Origin: an uncultured Rhodospirillales bacterium
Lineage (GTDB): Bacteria > Pseudomonadota > Alphaproteobacteria > ATCC43930 > CGMCC-115725
Direction: 5' to 3'
Length of the DNA stretch: 64,000 bases
Assembly: GCA_903828515.1 (NCBI GenBank)
Contig: CAIKMD010000006.1
Location: 558,001-622,000, forward strand
Of this stretch, positions 35,889-44,491 are shown piece by piece (position 1 is the stretch's first letter; every line of letters starts with the position of its first letter). The notes beneath the pieces were generated by a model. It saw only the letters and a program-made list of their open reading frames with translations, was not told where the DNA came from and did not search any database. The position numbers and the translations under genes are program-made.

Positions 35889-37082
35889 CTATTCTGCCGC
35901 CTGCGCTTCGATATCGCCCGAGGCCGCCCAATAGCGCGGCACCAGCCAGTTGTTGAAATCGCGTTGGGCCTGTTCCTGCCAGGAATAGCGTCCGCGTATC
36001 GCGAATTTCGAGCGCAATCCGATCTGGACCATCTTGTCGACGTAACGGTCCTGCGCGACGATCGGCGCCGAACTCGCGGACGCCGTGCTCAACTTCTCTT
36101 TGAACAACGGGTCCTTGCTGGCGTTCGGCGCAACCAGCCACCCGCGCCGGGCCGACATTTCTTCCGGCCCGTCGGCATGGAAGATGTTGAACGTGACGAG
36201 GTCGCACCGCGCGAACATCGTCAGCGTCGGCGGCACGCAGAGGAACAGGCAGCGGCTGCGATCTTCCATCGTCAGCTTCGGGAAGATCGGCATCAGCGCC
36301 TTGAGCGTCGGATTGGTGCTGTAATCAACGTGTGTGGTCGCGTTGTACCGGAAATAGGTTGCCGTATCGGCGGGCAGGTCGGGGAAACTCGACAACTCGC
36401 TCGGGCAGCAATCGTGTTGTGGCCCGGCATGGAGCCGGTTCGCGTGATAGCCGTCGTTGCTGTTCTCGATCCTGACCTTCCAGTTCCACGGCTCCTTGTT
36501 GAGCTCGGGAACGACCGAACTCTCGTCGGCCGATCCCAGATCGAAATGTTCGAGGACAGCGGTCGCGGCCGCAAGTCGCGGGGTCAGCGGCGCGGCTTCC
36601 TGGTCGAAATTGACGAAGATAAATCCAAGCCAGGTTTCCACTTTGAGTTCGGGCAGGCTGATCTTGTTCATGTCGAAGTCGCAGGCGCGGTCCATTTCCG
36701 GCGCGCTCACCAATTTCCCATCGAGCGAATAGGTCCAATGGTGATAGGCGCAACGGAACGACCGCGTGTTGCCGTGACCGTCCGCGACCAGCATCGCGCG
36801 ATGCTGACAGACCGATGACATCGCCTTCAAAATGCCGTCGCGGTTGCGAACGATCACGATCGGCTCGCCGACATGCGTCGTGGTGAAATAATCGCCCGGC
36901 GATTTCGCCCAGGCTTCGCGCCCGACGCACAGCCACTCTTTGTAAAAGATCGCCTTCTTCTCGAACGCGTAAAAATCCGGATCCGTATAGCAGGCCGGCG
37001 GCAGCGTCTCAGCCGCGTTCACGTCGCGGATCGACGTCTCCAGGCCTTTGAGGAATGAAGGCGAAAGGATGTTCGGGGACAT
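35889..37082 (-). CDS. Rieske oxygenase alpha subunit (family copy 5, reversed)
   Basis: 397 residues. It is the only copy on the minus strand. Motifs: CQHRAML with CAYHHWTYSLDG, iron site NSNDGYHANRLH, and VAQDRYVDKMVQ. ATG 37080-37082 follows GAAGGAG. It is divergent from the quinone-reductase-like gene at 37259 (176-bp gap with no feature I can name). CAYHHW links it with copies 6 and 7. Confidence 0.92.
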   Translation of the reverse strand: MSPNILSPSFLKGLETSIRDVNAAETLPPACYTDPDFYAFEKKAIFYKEWLCVGREAWAKSPGDYFTTTHVGEPIVIVRNRDGILKAMSSVCQHRAMLVADGHGNTRSFRCAYHHWTYSLDGKLVSAPEMDRACDFDMNKISLPELKVETWLGFIFVNFDQEAAPLTPRLAAATAVLEHFDLGSADESSVVPELNKEPWNWKVRIENSNDGYHANRLHAGPQHDCCPSELSSFPDLPADTATYFRYNATTHVDYSTNPTLKALMPIFPKLTMEDRSRCLFLCVPPTLTMFARCDLVTFNIFHADGPEEMSARRGWLVAPNASKDPLFKEKLSTASASSAPIVAQDRYVDKMVQIGLRSKFAIRGRYSWQEQAQRDFNNWLVPRYWAASGDIEAQAAE

Positions 37083-37258
37083 GGAGGCGCTCCTTCGAAT
37101 CGTCGAATCCACGCGCACCCGAAACCTTAGTCGCCGCGTCGGCCGGTGGACTTGCCCCGCCGCGCACAACGAATTGCCCCGTCGTATCGATCTGCCCCCG
37201 TCGCCGATCGCGCCGTTATATCGTCGCGCTTTCGAGTGTCGCTCAGCGGAGGATTTCG

Positions 37259-38281
37259 ATGCGGACCATGAAAGCCATACAAATTCATCGTTTCGGCGCC
37301 GAGGACGTCATGCAACTCGATACCGACGTTCCGGTTCCCGAGGTCGGTCCGCGTGAAATCCTGATCAAGTGCGCGGCAAGCGGGATCAACCACTCGGACC
37401 TGTTCATTCGCGAGAACGGCAATATCCATATCGGGCCGGGCGACTTGCCGCTGATCTTGGGGCGCGAGATGGCGGGGGTCGTCGCCGAAATCGGCGAAGC
37501 CGTGACGGAATTCAAGCCCGGCCAACGTGTCGTGGCCATGCCGGCACCACAAACCCGGGCGACCGGTCTGCCGGGCGGCAAGGAATACACCGGCTGCTAC
37601 GCGGAATACGTGTTGGCGCGCCCGCAGGATATGCGGGTCGTGCCCGACGGCGTCGATATGGTGACCGCTGCCGCCACGGCGTGGTCGTGGCTGACGGCGT
37701 GGTACGTGCTCGAGGCCGCGAAGATCAAAGCCGGCGATCGCGCACTGATTCACGCGGGCGGCAGCGCGCTCGGCACGGCGGCCATTCAGTTGGCCAAGCA
37801 TGTTGGCGCCATGGTGATGACGACGGCGGGCAGCGCCGAGAAATGCGCGCGCGTCAAGGAACTGGGCGCCGATGTCGCGGTGAATTATCACGAAGCCGAC
37901 TTCGTCGATGCCGTGCCCGGCTTCACCGATGGGCGCGGTCTCGATGTGATCGTCGATGTGATCGCCGGCGAAGTCTTGGTCAAAAGCCTCACGCAACTGG
38001 CGCCGGGCGGGCGGCTCATCGCCTTGGGCAGCCTCAGCGGCGGGTCGCGCGAACTGCCGCCGGAGCTTCCCGGCGGCCGCACGGCGCGCCGGTTCTCGAT
38101 CACCTCGCATCTGATGGAATACACGCGTTCGATGGAAAAACTGGACGAATTTTTCGCCCTCATCGAATCGGGGAAATTCAAGGTCATCGTCGACAAGGTG
38201 TTTCCGCTCGCCGAGGCGGCGGCGGCCCATCGCTATATCGAGGAACGGCGGAATTTCGGGAAAATCGTCCTCACGGTTTGA
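37259..38281 (+). CDS. NADPH:quinone oxidoreductase-like MDR protein
   Basis: 340 residues from ATG 37259 (GGAGG seven bases upstream). GINHSDLFIRENG lacks the catalytic-zinc Cys; the nucleotide site is IHAGGSALGTAAIQLAKHVGA near residue 165. It reduces quinones or alpha,beta-unsaturated carbonyls. It is a different paralogue from 19323-20318. Setting among Rieske genes suggests reduction of an oxidised ring product (inference). Confidence 0.87.
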   Translation: MRTMKAIQIHRFGAEDVMQLDTDVPVPEVGPREILIKCAASGINHSDLFIRENGNIHIGPGDLPLILGREMAGVVAEIGEAVTEFKPGQRVVAMPAPQTRATGLPGGKEYTGCYAEYVLARPQDMRVVPDGVDMVTAAATAWSWLTAWYVLEAAKIKAGDRALIHAGGSALGTAAIQLAKHVGAMVMTTAGSAEKCARVKELGADVAVNYHEADFVDAVPGFTDGRGLDVIVDVIAGEVLVKSLTQLAPGGRLIALGSLSGGSRELPPELPGGRTARRFSITSHLMEYTRSMEKLDEFFALIESGKFKVIVDKVFPLAEAAAAHRYIEERRNFGKIVLTV

Positions 38282-38447
38282 CCGTTTTGCCTCATTCGTG
38301 GGGGTGCTCCGGCGGGGCGGAAAATCGGCAACTTATTGTTCGCCACGCGGCAAGCGGCCGGCCGGGGTTCCATTACGATTTCAACATGCAAAACCGGCCG
38401 GGAAAGCTTGCCCGGCACGGTTTTCTCAGATCGGAAGCGGGTGTCGG

Positions 38448-39305
38448 ATGCGACGTGGTGATTGGTTGAAATACGCTCTATCCGTCGTTGTGCTCTGCGC
38501 CGCGCTGGGCGCCTGGGAAAACCCGGCCCACGCGGCCGCCGCCTGCGAGCCGACGAAGCTGGTGCAGAAATATCCCGGACTTGCCGGCAAGACCCTCACC
38601 GTGGCGATGCCGGCCGATTCCAAGCCGGTCGCCTACCGCGATCCGAACAACCTCGACAACCTGATCGGGTTTGCGGCGGATTATGCGCGCGGCGTTTTCC
38701 TCTGCCTCGGCGCGCCCTACAAAATCATGGTGGCGCCCCTGTCGGGTGGCCTCGCCGCGGCCAGCTCGGGACAGGCCGACATGGTCTGGTCGACGATCTA
38801 TTACACGCCGGAACGCGCCAAAGCGCTCGATTTCGTGCTCTATCAGAAAGCGGCCTCGGGCGGCGTCGTCCCGAAGGACAACCCCAAACACATCAGTTCG
38901 TTCGAGGATCTCTGCGGGCACAGCGCGGTGGCCCAGATCGGCAGCCTCGAGGCATTGAAGCTCGACGAGGCGACCAAGGCCTGCCTTGGCAAAGGCAAGA
39001 CGGCCATCGACATCATGACCGCGCCGGACCGGGCGAGCGGCATGCGCCTTCTCGATAGCGGCCGCGTCGATCTCTATCTCGGCATCGGGATCAAGGGCGC
39101 CTATCCGGACAATATGACCCTGTCGTTCATCTACACATCCGACATCCGGGCGGGAATCGGCTTGACCAAGGGTTCGACGGAACTGGAACGCGCGGTGGTC
39201 GATGCCGTGACCGTGCTCCAAGCCAACGGGTTTGAGCGCAAGCTCTACGAGACCTACGAGATCGATCCGTCCCTTACCTTCCCGCCGACCATCGTCACGC
39301 AGTGA
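38448..39305 (+). CDS. Family 3 ABC substrate-binding protein, copy D
   Basis: 285 residues. Signal peptide YALSVVVLCAALGAWEN, then AAACEPTKLVQKYPGLAGKT. It continues with GFAADYARGVFLCLGAP and YTPERAKALDFVLYQ. Two tandem Rieske genes and an FAD hydroxylase follow, so 38448-43407 reads as one operon. The 166-bp gap 38282-38447 shows no clear element. Confidence 0.9.
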   Translation: MRRGDWLKYALSVVVLCAALGAWENPAHAAAACEPTKLVQKYPGLAGKTLTVAMPADSKPVAYRDPNNLDNLIGFAADYARGVFLCLGAPYKIMVAPLSGGLAAASSGQADMVWSTIYYTPERAKALDFVLYQKAASGGVVPKDNPKHISSFEDLCGHSAVAQIGSLEALKLDEATKACLGKGKTAIDIMTAPDRASGMRLLDSGRVDLYLGIGIKGAYPDNMTLSFIYTSDIRAGIGLTKGSTELERAVVDAVTVLQANGFERKLYETYEIDPSLTFPPTIVTQ

Positions 39306-39342
39306 TCACGCGAATTAACGCGAGCATCGAGGAGAGCCACAC

Positions 39343-40533
39343 ATGCCCAGATCGGTTCTGAACGACGCGTTCTTCAAAAGCTTCGACAGCTCGGTGCTCG
39401 ACATCAGTCGCGCCGACACGCTGCCGCCCGAATGTTACAACGATCCCGAATTCTTCGAATTCGAGAAGGATGCGATCTTCTATCGCGACTGGTTGTGCGT
39501 CGGTCGCGTCGGTTGGCTCAAGGAATCGGGCGACTATTTCACCACGACCAATGTCGGCGAGCCGATCGTTGTCCTGAAAAATCCGGCCGGCGAGATCAAA
39601 GCCTTTTCGCCGGTCTGCCGTCATCGCGCCGCGCTTGTCGCCGAGGGCAGCGGCAACGCGCGCAGCTTCCGTTGCGCCTATCATCATTGGACTTACGGGC
39701 TCGACGGCCGGCTGCTCGGCGCGCCGGCCATGGAGAAGACCTGCGATTGGGATCCGAAGCAGATTCGTCTGCCCGAATTCAAGGTCGAAATCTGGCTCGG
39801 TTTCATCTTCGTGAACTTCGACCAGAATGCCGCGCCGCTCGCGCCGCGCTTGCAGGCCCTGACCAACGCCCTGGCCAATTACGACATCGAGAATGCCGAG
39901 GAGCGGCGCGGAGTCGAGCCGCGCAAGGAGCCGTGGAACTGGAAGGTTCGCTACGAGAACTCCAATGACGGCTATCACGCCAACCGGCTGCATGGCGGCC
40001 CGGTGCACGATATCTGCCCGAGCGATCTCGCCTCGTTCCCCGAGTTGCCGGCCGATACGGCGGGGTATTTCCGCTACAACCAGAACACCCATGCCGATGC
40101 GAGCTTCAATCCGACGCTGAAGGCGCTCCTGCCGATCTTCCCGAAGCTCACGTCGGAGGAACGCCATCGCATGATGTTCCTCTGCGTGCCACCGACGCTC
40201 ACGATGTTCGCGCGCGTCGACATGGTCGCCTACAGCATCTTCTCGATCGACGGGCCGACGGAGATGACCGCCATCCAGGGATGGCTGGCGGCGCCAGGCG
40301 CGAGCAAGGACCCGCTCTATGACCTGAAGATCAGCACCAACATCAACACGTCAGTGCCGATCTTCGCCCAGGATCGCGCGATCGACATCAGCGTGCAAAA
40401 AGGACTGCAGTCCCGCTTTGCCGGTCGCGGCCGCTATTCCTGGCAGGAGGGTGGACAGATCGAACTCAACAAATGGCTGGTGAACCGTTATCGACGCGCC
40501 TGGAACGACCGTAAGGCCCTTGCGGCGGAATGA
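39343..40533 (+). CDS. Rieske oxygenase alpha subunit (family copy 6)
   Basis: 396 residues. CRHRAAL replaces the CQHR seen in copies 1-5, followed by CAYHHWTYGLDG. The iron site is NSNDGYHANRLH and the last ligand is likely in FAQDRAIDISVQ. ATG 39343 with GAGGAGAG. It shares the YGLDGxLLGAPAMxKTCD stretch with copy 7, marking 6 and 7 as a sub-pair. Confidence 0.92.
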   Translation: MPRSVLNDAFFKSFDSSVLDISRADTLPPECYNDPEFFEFEKDAIFYRDWLCVGRVGWLKESGDYFTTTNVGEPIVVLKNPAGEIKAFSPVCRHRAALVAEGSGNARSFRCAYHHWTYGLDGRLLGAPAMEKTCDWDPKQIRLPEFKVEIWLGFIFVNFDQNAAPLAPRLQALTNALANYDIENAEERRGVEPRKEPWNWKVRYENSNDGYHANRLHGGPVHDICPSDLASFPELPADTAGYFRYNQNTHADASFNPTLKALLPIFPKLTSEERHRMMFLCVPPTLTMFARVDMVAYSIFSIDGPTEMTAIQGWLAAPGASKDPLYDLKISTNINTSVPIFAQDRAIDISVQKGLQSRFAGRGRYSWQEGGQIELNKWLVNRYRRAWNDRKALAAE

Positions 40534-40556
40534 GCGGAGGCGGTTCGTAAGGCGCG

Positions 40557-41771
40557 ATGAAACAGCCCATTCTCGACGACGCGTTTTTTGCCGGCCTCAG
40601 CACGTCCGCTCTCGATGTGTCGATGGCGGAGACCCTGCCGCCGATCTGCTACACGAGTCCGGAGTTTTACGCTTTCGAGAAAGACGCGATCTTCTATCGC
40701 GAATGGCTGTGCGTCGGGCGCGCGGCTTGGCTGAAAGAGCCGGGCGACTATTTCACCACGACCCATGTCGATGAGCACATTCTGGTGGTGAAGAACCGCG
40801 AGGGCGTCATCAAGGCGTTCTCGCCGGTTTGCCGGCACCGCGCGGCGCTCGTCGCCGAAGGGCAGGGGAACGCCAAATCGTTCCGCTGCGCCTACCACCA
40901 TTGGACCTACGGCCTCGACGGCAATCTTCTCGGCGCGCCGGCGATGGACAAGACCTGCGATTTCGACAAGAGCGGCGAGGGCCTGCCTGAGTTCAAAGTC
41001 GAATTGTGGCTCGGCTTCATCTTCATCAATTTCGATCCCGATGCGGCGCCGCTCGCGCCGCGGCTCGAAGCGGTGCGCGAGGCGCTCGATCGTTACGATA
41101 TTCCGCTGGCCGACGAACGCGAGCGTCCGTCGGAGCTTCGCAAGGAGCCGTGGAACTGGAAGGTCCGCTTCGAGAACAGCAATGACGGCTATCATGCCAA
41201 CCGGCTGCATGCCGGACCGGTGCATGATTGCTGCCCGAGTTCGCTGGCCATCTTCCCCGAACTGCCGGCCGATACTGCCGGCTACTTCCGCTACAACGGC
41301 ACCACCCACATCGATTGCAGCTTCAATCCGACGCTGAAGGCGGTTCTGCCGATCTTTCCGCGCCTGACGATGGAAGATCGCGGCCGGTTCCTGTTTCTTT
41401 GCATTCCGCCGTCGCTTACCATCGGCGCGCGATGCGATATGGTCACCTACAACATCTTTCACGTCGACGGGCTCGAGCAGATGTCGTCGCAGCGCGGCTG
41501 GCTGGTCGCGCCGGGTGCGAAGAAAGATCCGCTGTTCGAACACAAACTCAGCATGAATGTCGGCGTCTCGGGCGAGATCAACGCGCAGGACCGCTATATC
41601 GACAAGCTCGTCCAGGTCGGCCTGAAATCCCGCTTCGCCGGTCGCGGGCGATATTCCTGGCAGGAAACGTCGCAACGCGAACTGAACGCGTGGCTGGTTC
41701 AGCGCTATCAGGACGGCTGGGCGCGCCAGCACGCCCGCAATCATGACGGAAAAGCCGGCCGCGACGCCTAA
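40557..41771 (+). CDS. Rieske oxygenase alpha subunit (family copy 7)
   Basis: 404 residues. CRHRAAL and CAYHHWTYGLDG form the Rieske site; NSNDGYHANRLH the iron site; NAQDRYIDKLVQ the final ligand. RBS AAGG. Its last 29 bp overlap the start of the FAD hydroxylase gene in another frame, which suggests coupled translation and consecutive reactions. Confidence 0.92.
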   Translation: MKQPILDDAFFAGLSTSALDVSMAETLPPICYTSPEFYAFEKDAIFYREWLCVGRAAWLKEPGDYFTTTHVDEHILVVKNREGVIKAFSPVCRHRAALVAEGQGNAKSFRCAYHHWTYGLDGNLLGAPAMDKTCDFDKSGEGLPEFKVELWLGFIFINFDPDAAPLAPRLEAVREALDRYDIPLADERERPSELRKEPWNWKVRFENSNDGYHANRLHAGPVHDCCPSSLAIFPELPADTAGYFRYNGTTHIDCSFNPTLKAVLPIFPRLTMEDRGRFLFLCIPPSLTIGARCDMVTYNIFHVDGLEQMSSQRGWLVAPGAKKDPLFEHKLSMNVGVSGEINAQDRYIDKLVQVGLKSRFAGRGRYSWQETSQRELNAWLVQRYQDGWARQHARNHDGKAGRDA

Positions 41772-43407
41772 CGCGGCGCCGGTCATCATTGTCGGCGGCG
41801 GTCCCGTCGGCATGAACGTCGCCATGAATCTGGATCAGTTAGGCGTCCGCTCGATCCTCATCAACGATGATCGCGATGCGCGGAATTTCCCCAAAGGCGG
41901 CACCCAGAATTGCCGCACGATGGAACATTATCGTCGCCACGGCCTTGCCCGCGACATCCGCAAACTCGGCCTGCCGTTCGATTATCCAACCACGGTCGGC
42001 TATTTCACCCGGGTTACCGATTGGGAACTGGCCCGGATCCGAATGCCGTCCGAGGCCGAGAAAGCCGCGATCGTCGAGGACGCGCCGCCGACGATGCAGA
42101 CGCCCGAGCCGATCCTGCGCTGCAACCAGATGTATGTCGAAACCCTGGTGCTGAAGCATCTCGAAACGCGCCCCAATGTCGATCTGCGCTTCGGCTGGAC
42201 CTGCGTCGATTTCACCGATCGCGGTGACAGCGTCAGCGTCGAGATCGAGGAAATCGCATCGGGCCGCCGCGAGAAACTGACGGGCGCCTATCTGGTCGGG
42301 TGCGACGGCGGCCAAAGCTTCATCCGGCGCGGTCTCGCGGTCCGCTATGGCGGAGCCCCGCCGCTCTCGCTCGCCTATTACGGCGGACCGATGGTCAATT
42401 CCTATCTCCGCGTGCCGAACTTCTATTCGGTCGTGAACCGCGATCGCTTCTGGCATTACTGGACGGTCAATGCAGCGGTGCGCACGAATCTCGTCGCTCT
42501 CGACGGCGGCGACAAATTCGTGCTCTCGAGCAAGCTGCGCTCCGCCGAGGACAAGCCCGACCCCAACGAAATCGCGCGGCAGTTCCGCGCCGCCTTCGGC
42601 GCCGAACTCGATTTCGAGTTCCTCGGGCACGCGCCCTGGGTCGCCGGTTACGCCTTCGTCGCCGAACGTTTCGCCACGGGACGGGTGTTTCTCGCCGGGG
42701 ATGCCGTGCATTTGTTTTCGCCGGCGGGCGGTTTCGGCATGAACACGGGCGTCGACGACGCGGCCAATCTGGGCTGGAAGCTCGCCGCGCTGGTGCAGGG
42801 CTGGGGCGGTCCGCGCCTCGGCGCGTCCTACGAGATGGAGCGCAAACCCGTCGCCACCCGCAATACGCTGGCGGGACAAAATCTCGCCCGCAACATCGGC
42901 AACGTGCCGGTTGGGGATGCAATCGAAGACGATTCGCCCGAAGGATATGCGGCACGCGCCGTCGCCGGCAAAGTCCTTGAGAAATTCGGCGAGGAATTCG
43001 CTTCGATCGGGGTGCAGCTCGGCGCACGCTACGATGATTCACCGATCGTGATATCCGACGGCACCGCGCCGCCGTCCGACGATCCCACGGTCTATGTGCC
43101 GAGCGGCTGTCCGGGCGGCCGCGCGCCGCATTGCCGCCTGACCGACCGCAGTTCGCTCTTCGATCGGCTTGGTCCGGGCTTCACGCTCCTGAAGCTCGGG
43201 CATCATCGGGTCGATACCCGGACGATCGAGTATGCCGCCCGCGAACGGCGGATCCCGCTGACGGTGCTTGCCGTCCCCGAGGATTATGCCCGCGATCTCT
43301 ACCAGGCCGATCTCGCCCTGATCCGCCCGGACCAGCACGTCGCCTGGCGCGGAAACCGGTTGCCCGAGGATTGCGCGGCGCTGATGGCCCGCGTGACCGG
43401 GTGGTGA
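41743..43407 (+). CDS. FAD-dependent aromatic hydroxylase (MhpA/TfdB/UbiH-type)
   Basis: 554 residues. The FAD site VIIVGGGPVGMNVAMNLDQL is near residue 14, the DG motif in VGCDGGQSFIRRGL near residue 185, and the GD motif RVFLAGDAVHLFSPAGGFG near residue 320. A C-terminal thioredoxin-like region, usual for phenol/3-hydroxyphenylpropionate hydroxylases, fits the last ~150 residues (SSLFDRLGPGFTLLKLG). It adds a hydroxyl to an aromatic ring with NAD(P)H. It begins inside Rieske copy 7. It may prepare a catechol for the extradiol enzymes (inference). Confidence 0.9.
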   Translation: MTEKPAATPNAAPVIIVGGGPVGMNVAMNLDQLGVRSILINDDRDARNFPKGGTQNCRTMEHYRRHGLARDIRKLGLPFDYPTTVGYFTRVTDWELARIRMPSEAEKAAIVEDAPPTMQTPEPILRCNQMYVETLVLKHLETRPNVDLRFGWTCVDFTDRGDSVSVEIEEIASGRREKLTGAYLVGCDGGQSFIRRGLAVRYGGAPPLSLAYYGGPMVNSYLRVPNFYSVVNRDRFWHYWTVNAAVRTNLVALDGGDKFVLSSKLRSAEDKPDPNEIARQFRAAFGAELDFEFLGHAPWVAGYAFVAERFATGRVFLAGDAVHLFSPAGGFGMNTGVDDAANLGWKLAALVQGWGGPRLGASYEMERKPVATRNTLAGQNLARNIGNVPVGDAIEDDSPEGYAARAVAGKVLEKFGEEFASIGVQLGARYDDSPIVISDGTAPPSDDPTVYVPSGCPGGRAPHCRLTDRSSLFDRLGPGFTLLKLGHHRVDTRTIEYAARERRIPLTVLAVPEDYARDLYQADLALIRPDQHVAWRGNRLPEDCAALMARVTGW

Positions 43408-43491
43408 TCGGGAGACAGTTGCGCCGACCCGCCCCGCGAAGCCATGATGGACCCTTGGCCGCAGATTCAAACGGGGCCGTAAGGGGGCATG

Positions 43492-43824
43492 ATGGACATT
43501 ACCGAGCTGCAAGAGAAACAGGCGACGATTCTGCAACTGTCGGGGCGGCTTGATGCCAATACCGCCGCCACGACCGATACGACCATCGCGGCGGTCATCG
43601 GCCGAAGCCCGGTCGTGATCCTCGATCTCACCGCGCTCGATTACGTCAGCAGCGCGGGGCTCCGGGTTCTCCTGAAAGCCGCCAAGCAGGCCCAGACCGC
43701 CAAGCAGAAACTGCTCCTCGCCGGGCTCCAACCTGCGGTCAAGCAGGTCTTCGAGATCAGCGGCTTCAGCACTCTGTTCCCGATTTTCGCGAGCCGCGGC
43801 GACGCCCTCGCCAGCGCGTCGTAA
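43492..43824 (+). CDS. STAS-domain anti-sigma-factor antagonist (RsbV/SpoIIAA-like)
   Basis: 110 residues, a single STAS domain. VVILDLTALDYVSSAGLRVL carries the Ser that partner kinases phosphorylate; S replaces the usual D before it. ATG 43492 fits the AAGGGGG site better than the ATG three bases earlier. It precedes the GPP34 gene by 5 bp, so the two should be cotranslated. The RsbW-like kinase at 49805 and phosphatase at 50233 are the natural partners. Confidence 0.88.
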   Translation: MDITELQEKQATILQLSGRLDANTAATTDTTIAAVIGRSPVVILDLTALDYVSSAGLRVLLKAAKQAQTAKQKLLLAGLQPAVKQVFEISGFSTLFPIFASRGDALASAS

Positions 43825-43829
43825 CCGCC

Positions 43830-44471
43830 ATGCTGACCTTTGCCGAGGAACTTCTGCTTCTGTCGCATGACGAGAAGAGCGGCACGTTCAACCGCTTGCC
43901 CGACCTCCTTCTCAATACCGCGCTCGCCGGCGCCGTGCTTATGGATCTGGCTTTGATGAACCGGATCGATAACGATCTCAAGACGCTGGTGATCCATGAT
44001 CGCGCGCCGACCGGCGAGAAGCTGCTCGACGACGCGCTCGCCGCGCTTTCCCCCGAGACCGCGCCGACGACGGTGCAGGCGCTCGATGTCTTGCGCAAAA
44101 ATGGTTCCACGATCGAACGGGCCGCGCTCGCGCGACTGGTTGAGCGCGGCATTCTGCGCGAGGAGGGTGGCCGGATTCTCTGGGTCTTCGAGACGCGGCG
44201 CTATCCGCTGATCGACGGTAAGGAACTGCTCGAGGTCAAACGCCGCATCGCCGCGTTGTTGCTGAGCGACGAAATTCCCGAATCGCGCGACGTTGTCATC
44301 ATCGCGCTGGCCCAGGCCTGCGGATTGTTGACCCGCGTGTTCTCCGAAGCCGAGGTGGCGCGCGCGAAGCCGCGTATCGAGCAGATCGCCAAGCTCGATC
44401 TCATCGGCCAGGAAGTCCGTTCGAGCATGCAGGAACTCAATAACGCGATCGTCAGCATGCTGCCGATGTAG
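43830..44471 (+). CDS. GPP34 (GOLPH3/Vps74-like) domain protein
   Basis: 213 residues, a single GPP34 domain. LTFAEELLLLSHDEKSGTF, LAGAVLMDLALMNRID, the PTGEKLLDDALAAL stretch, LARLVERGILREEGG and ALAQACGLLTRVF follow the family throughout. In eukaryotes GOLPH3/Vps74 bind PI4P and sort Golgi enzymes; bacterial members are common in actinomycetes and mostly of unknown role. Here the gene lies 5 bp after a STAS antagonist gene, so it may be an output or partner of partner switching at the membrane (inference). A second GPP34 domain is fused to a transporter at 51426-53318. Confidence 0.87.
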   Translation: MLTFAEELLLLSHDEKSGTFNRLPDLLLNTALAGAVLMDLALMNRIDNDLKTLVIHDRAPTGEKLLDDALAALSPETAPTTVQALDVLRKNGSTIERAALARLVERGILREEGGRILWVFETRRYPLIDGKELLEVKRRIAALLLSDEIPESRDVVIIALAQACGLLTRVFSEAEVARAKPRIEQIAKLDLIGQEVRSSMQELNNAIVSMLPM

Positions 44472-44474
44472 GCG

Positions 44475-44491
44475 GACGATCGGCCGTCTTT
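44475..44491. terminator. Short hairpin between converging genes
   Basis: GACG-ATCGGC-CGTC followed by TTT, between the GPP34 stop (44471) and the end of the phosphate transporter gene (44490). The stem is only 4 bp, so this is a weak candidate for a shared terminator. Confidence 0.3.

Noticed and set aside
21596-41771. Naming the Rieske copies glycine betaine, carnitine or stachydrine oxygenases
   Set aside because: Motifs show the oxygenase superfamily only; none of the usual partner genes of those pathways is present.
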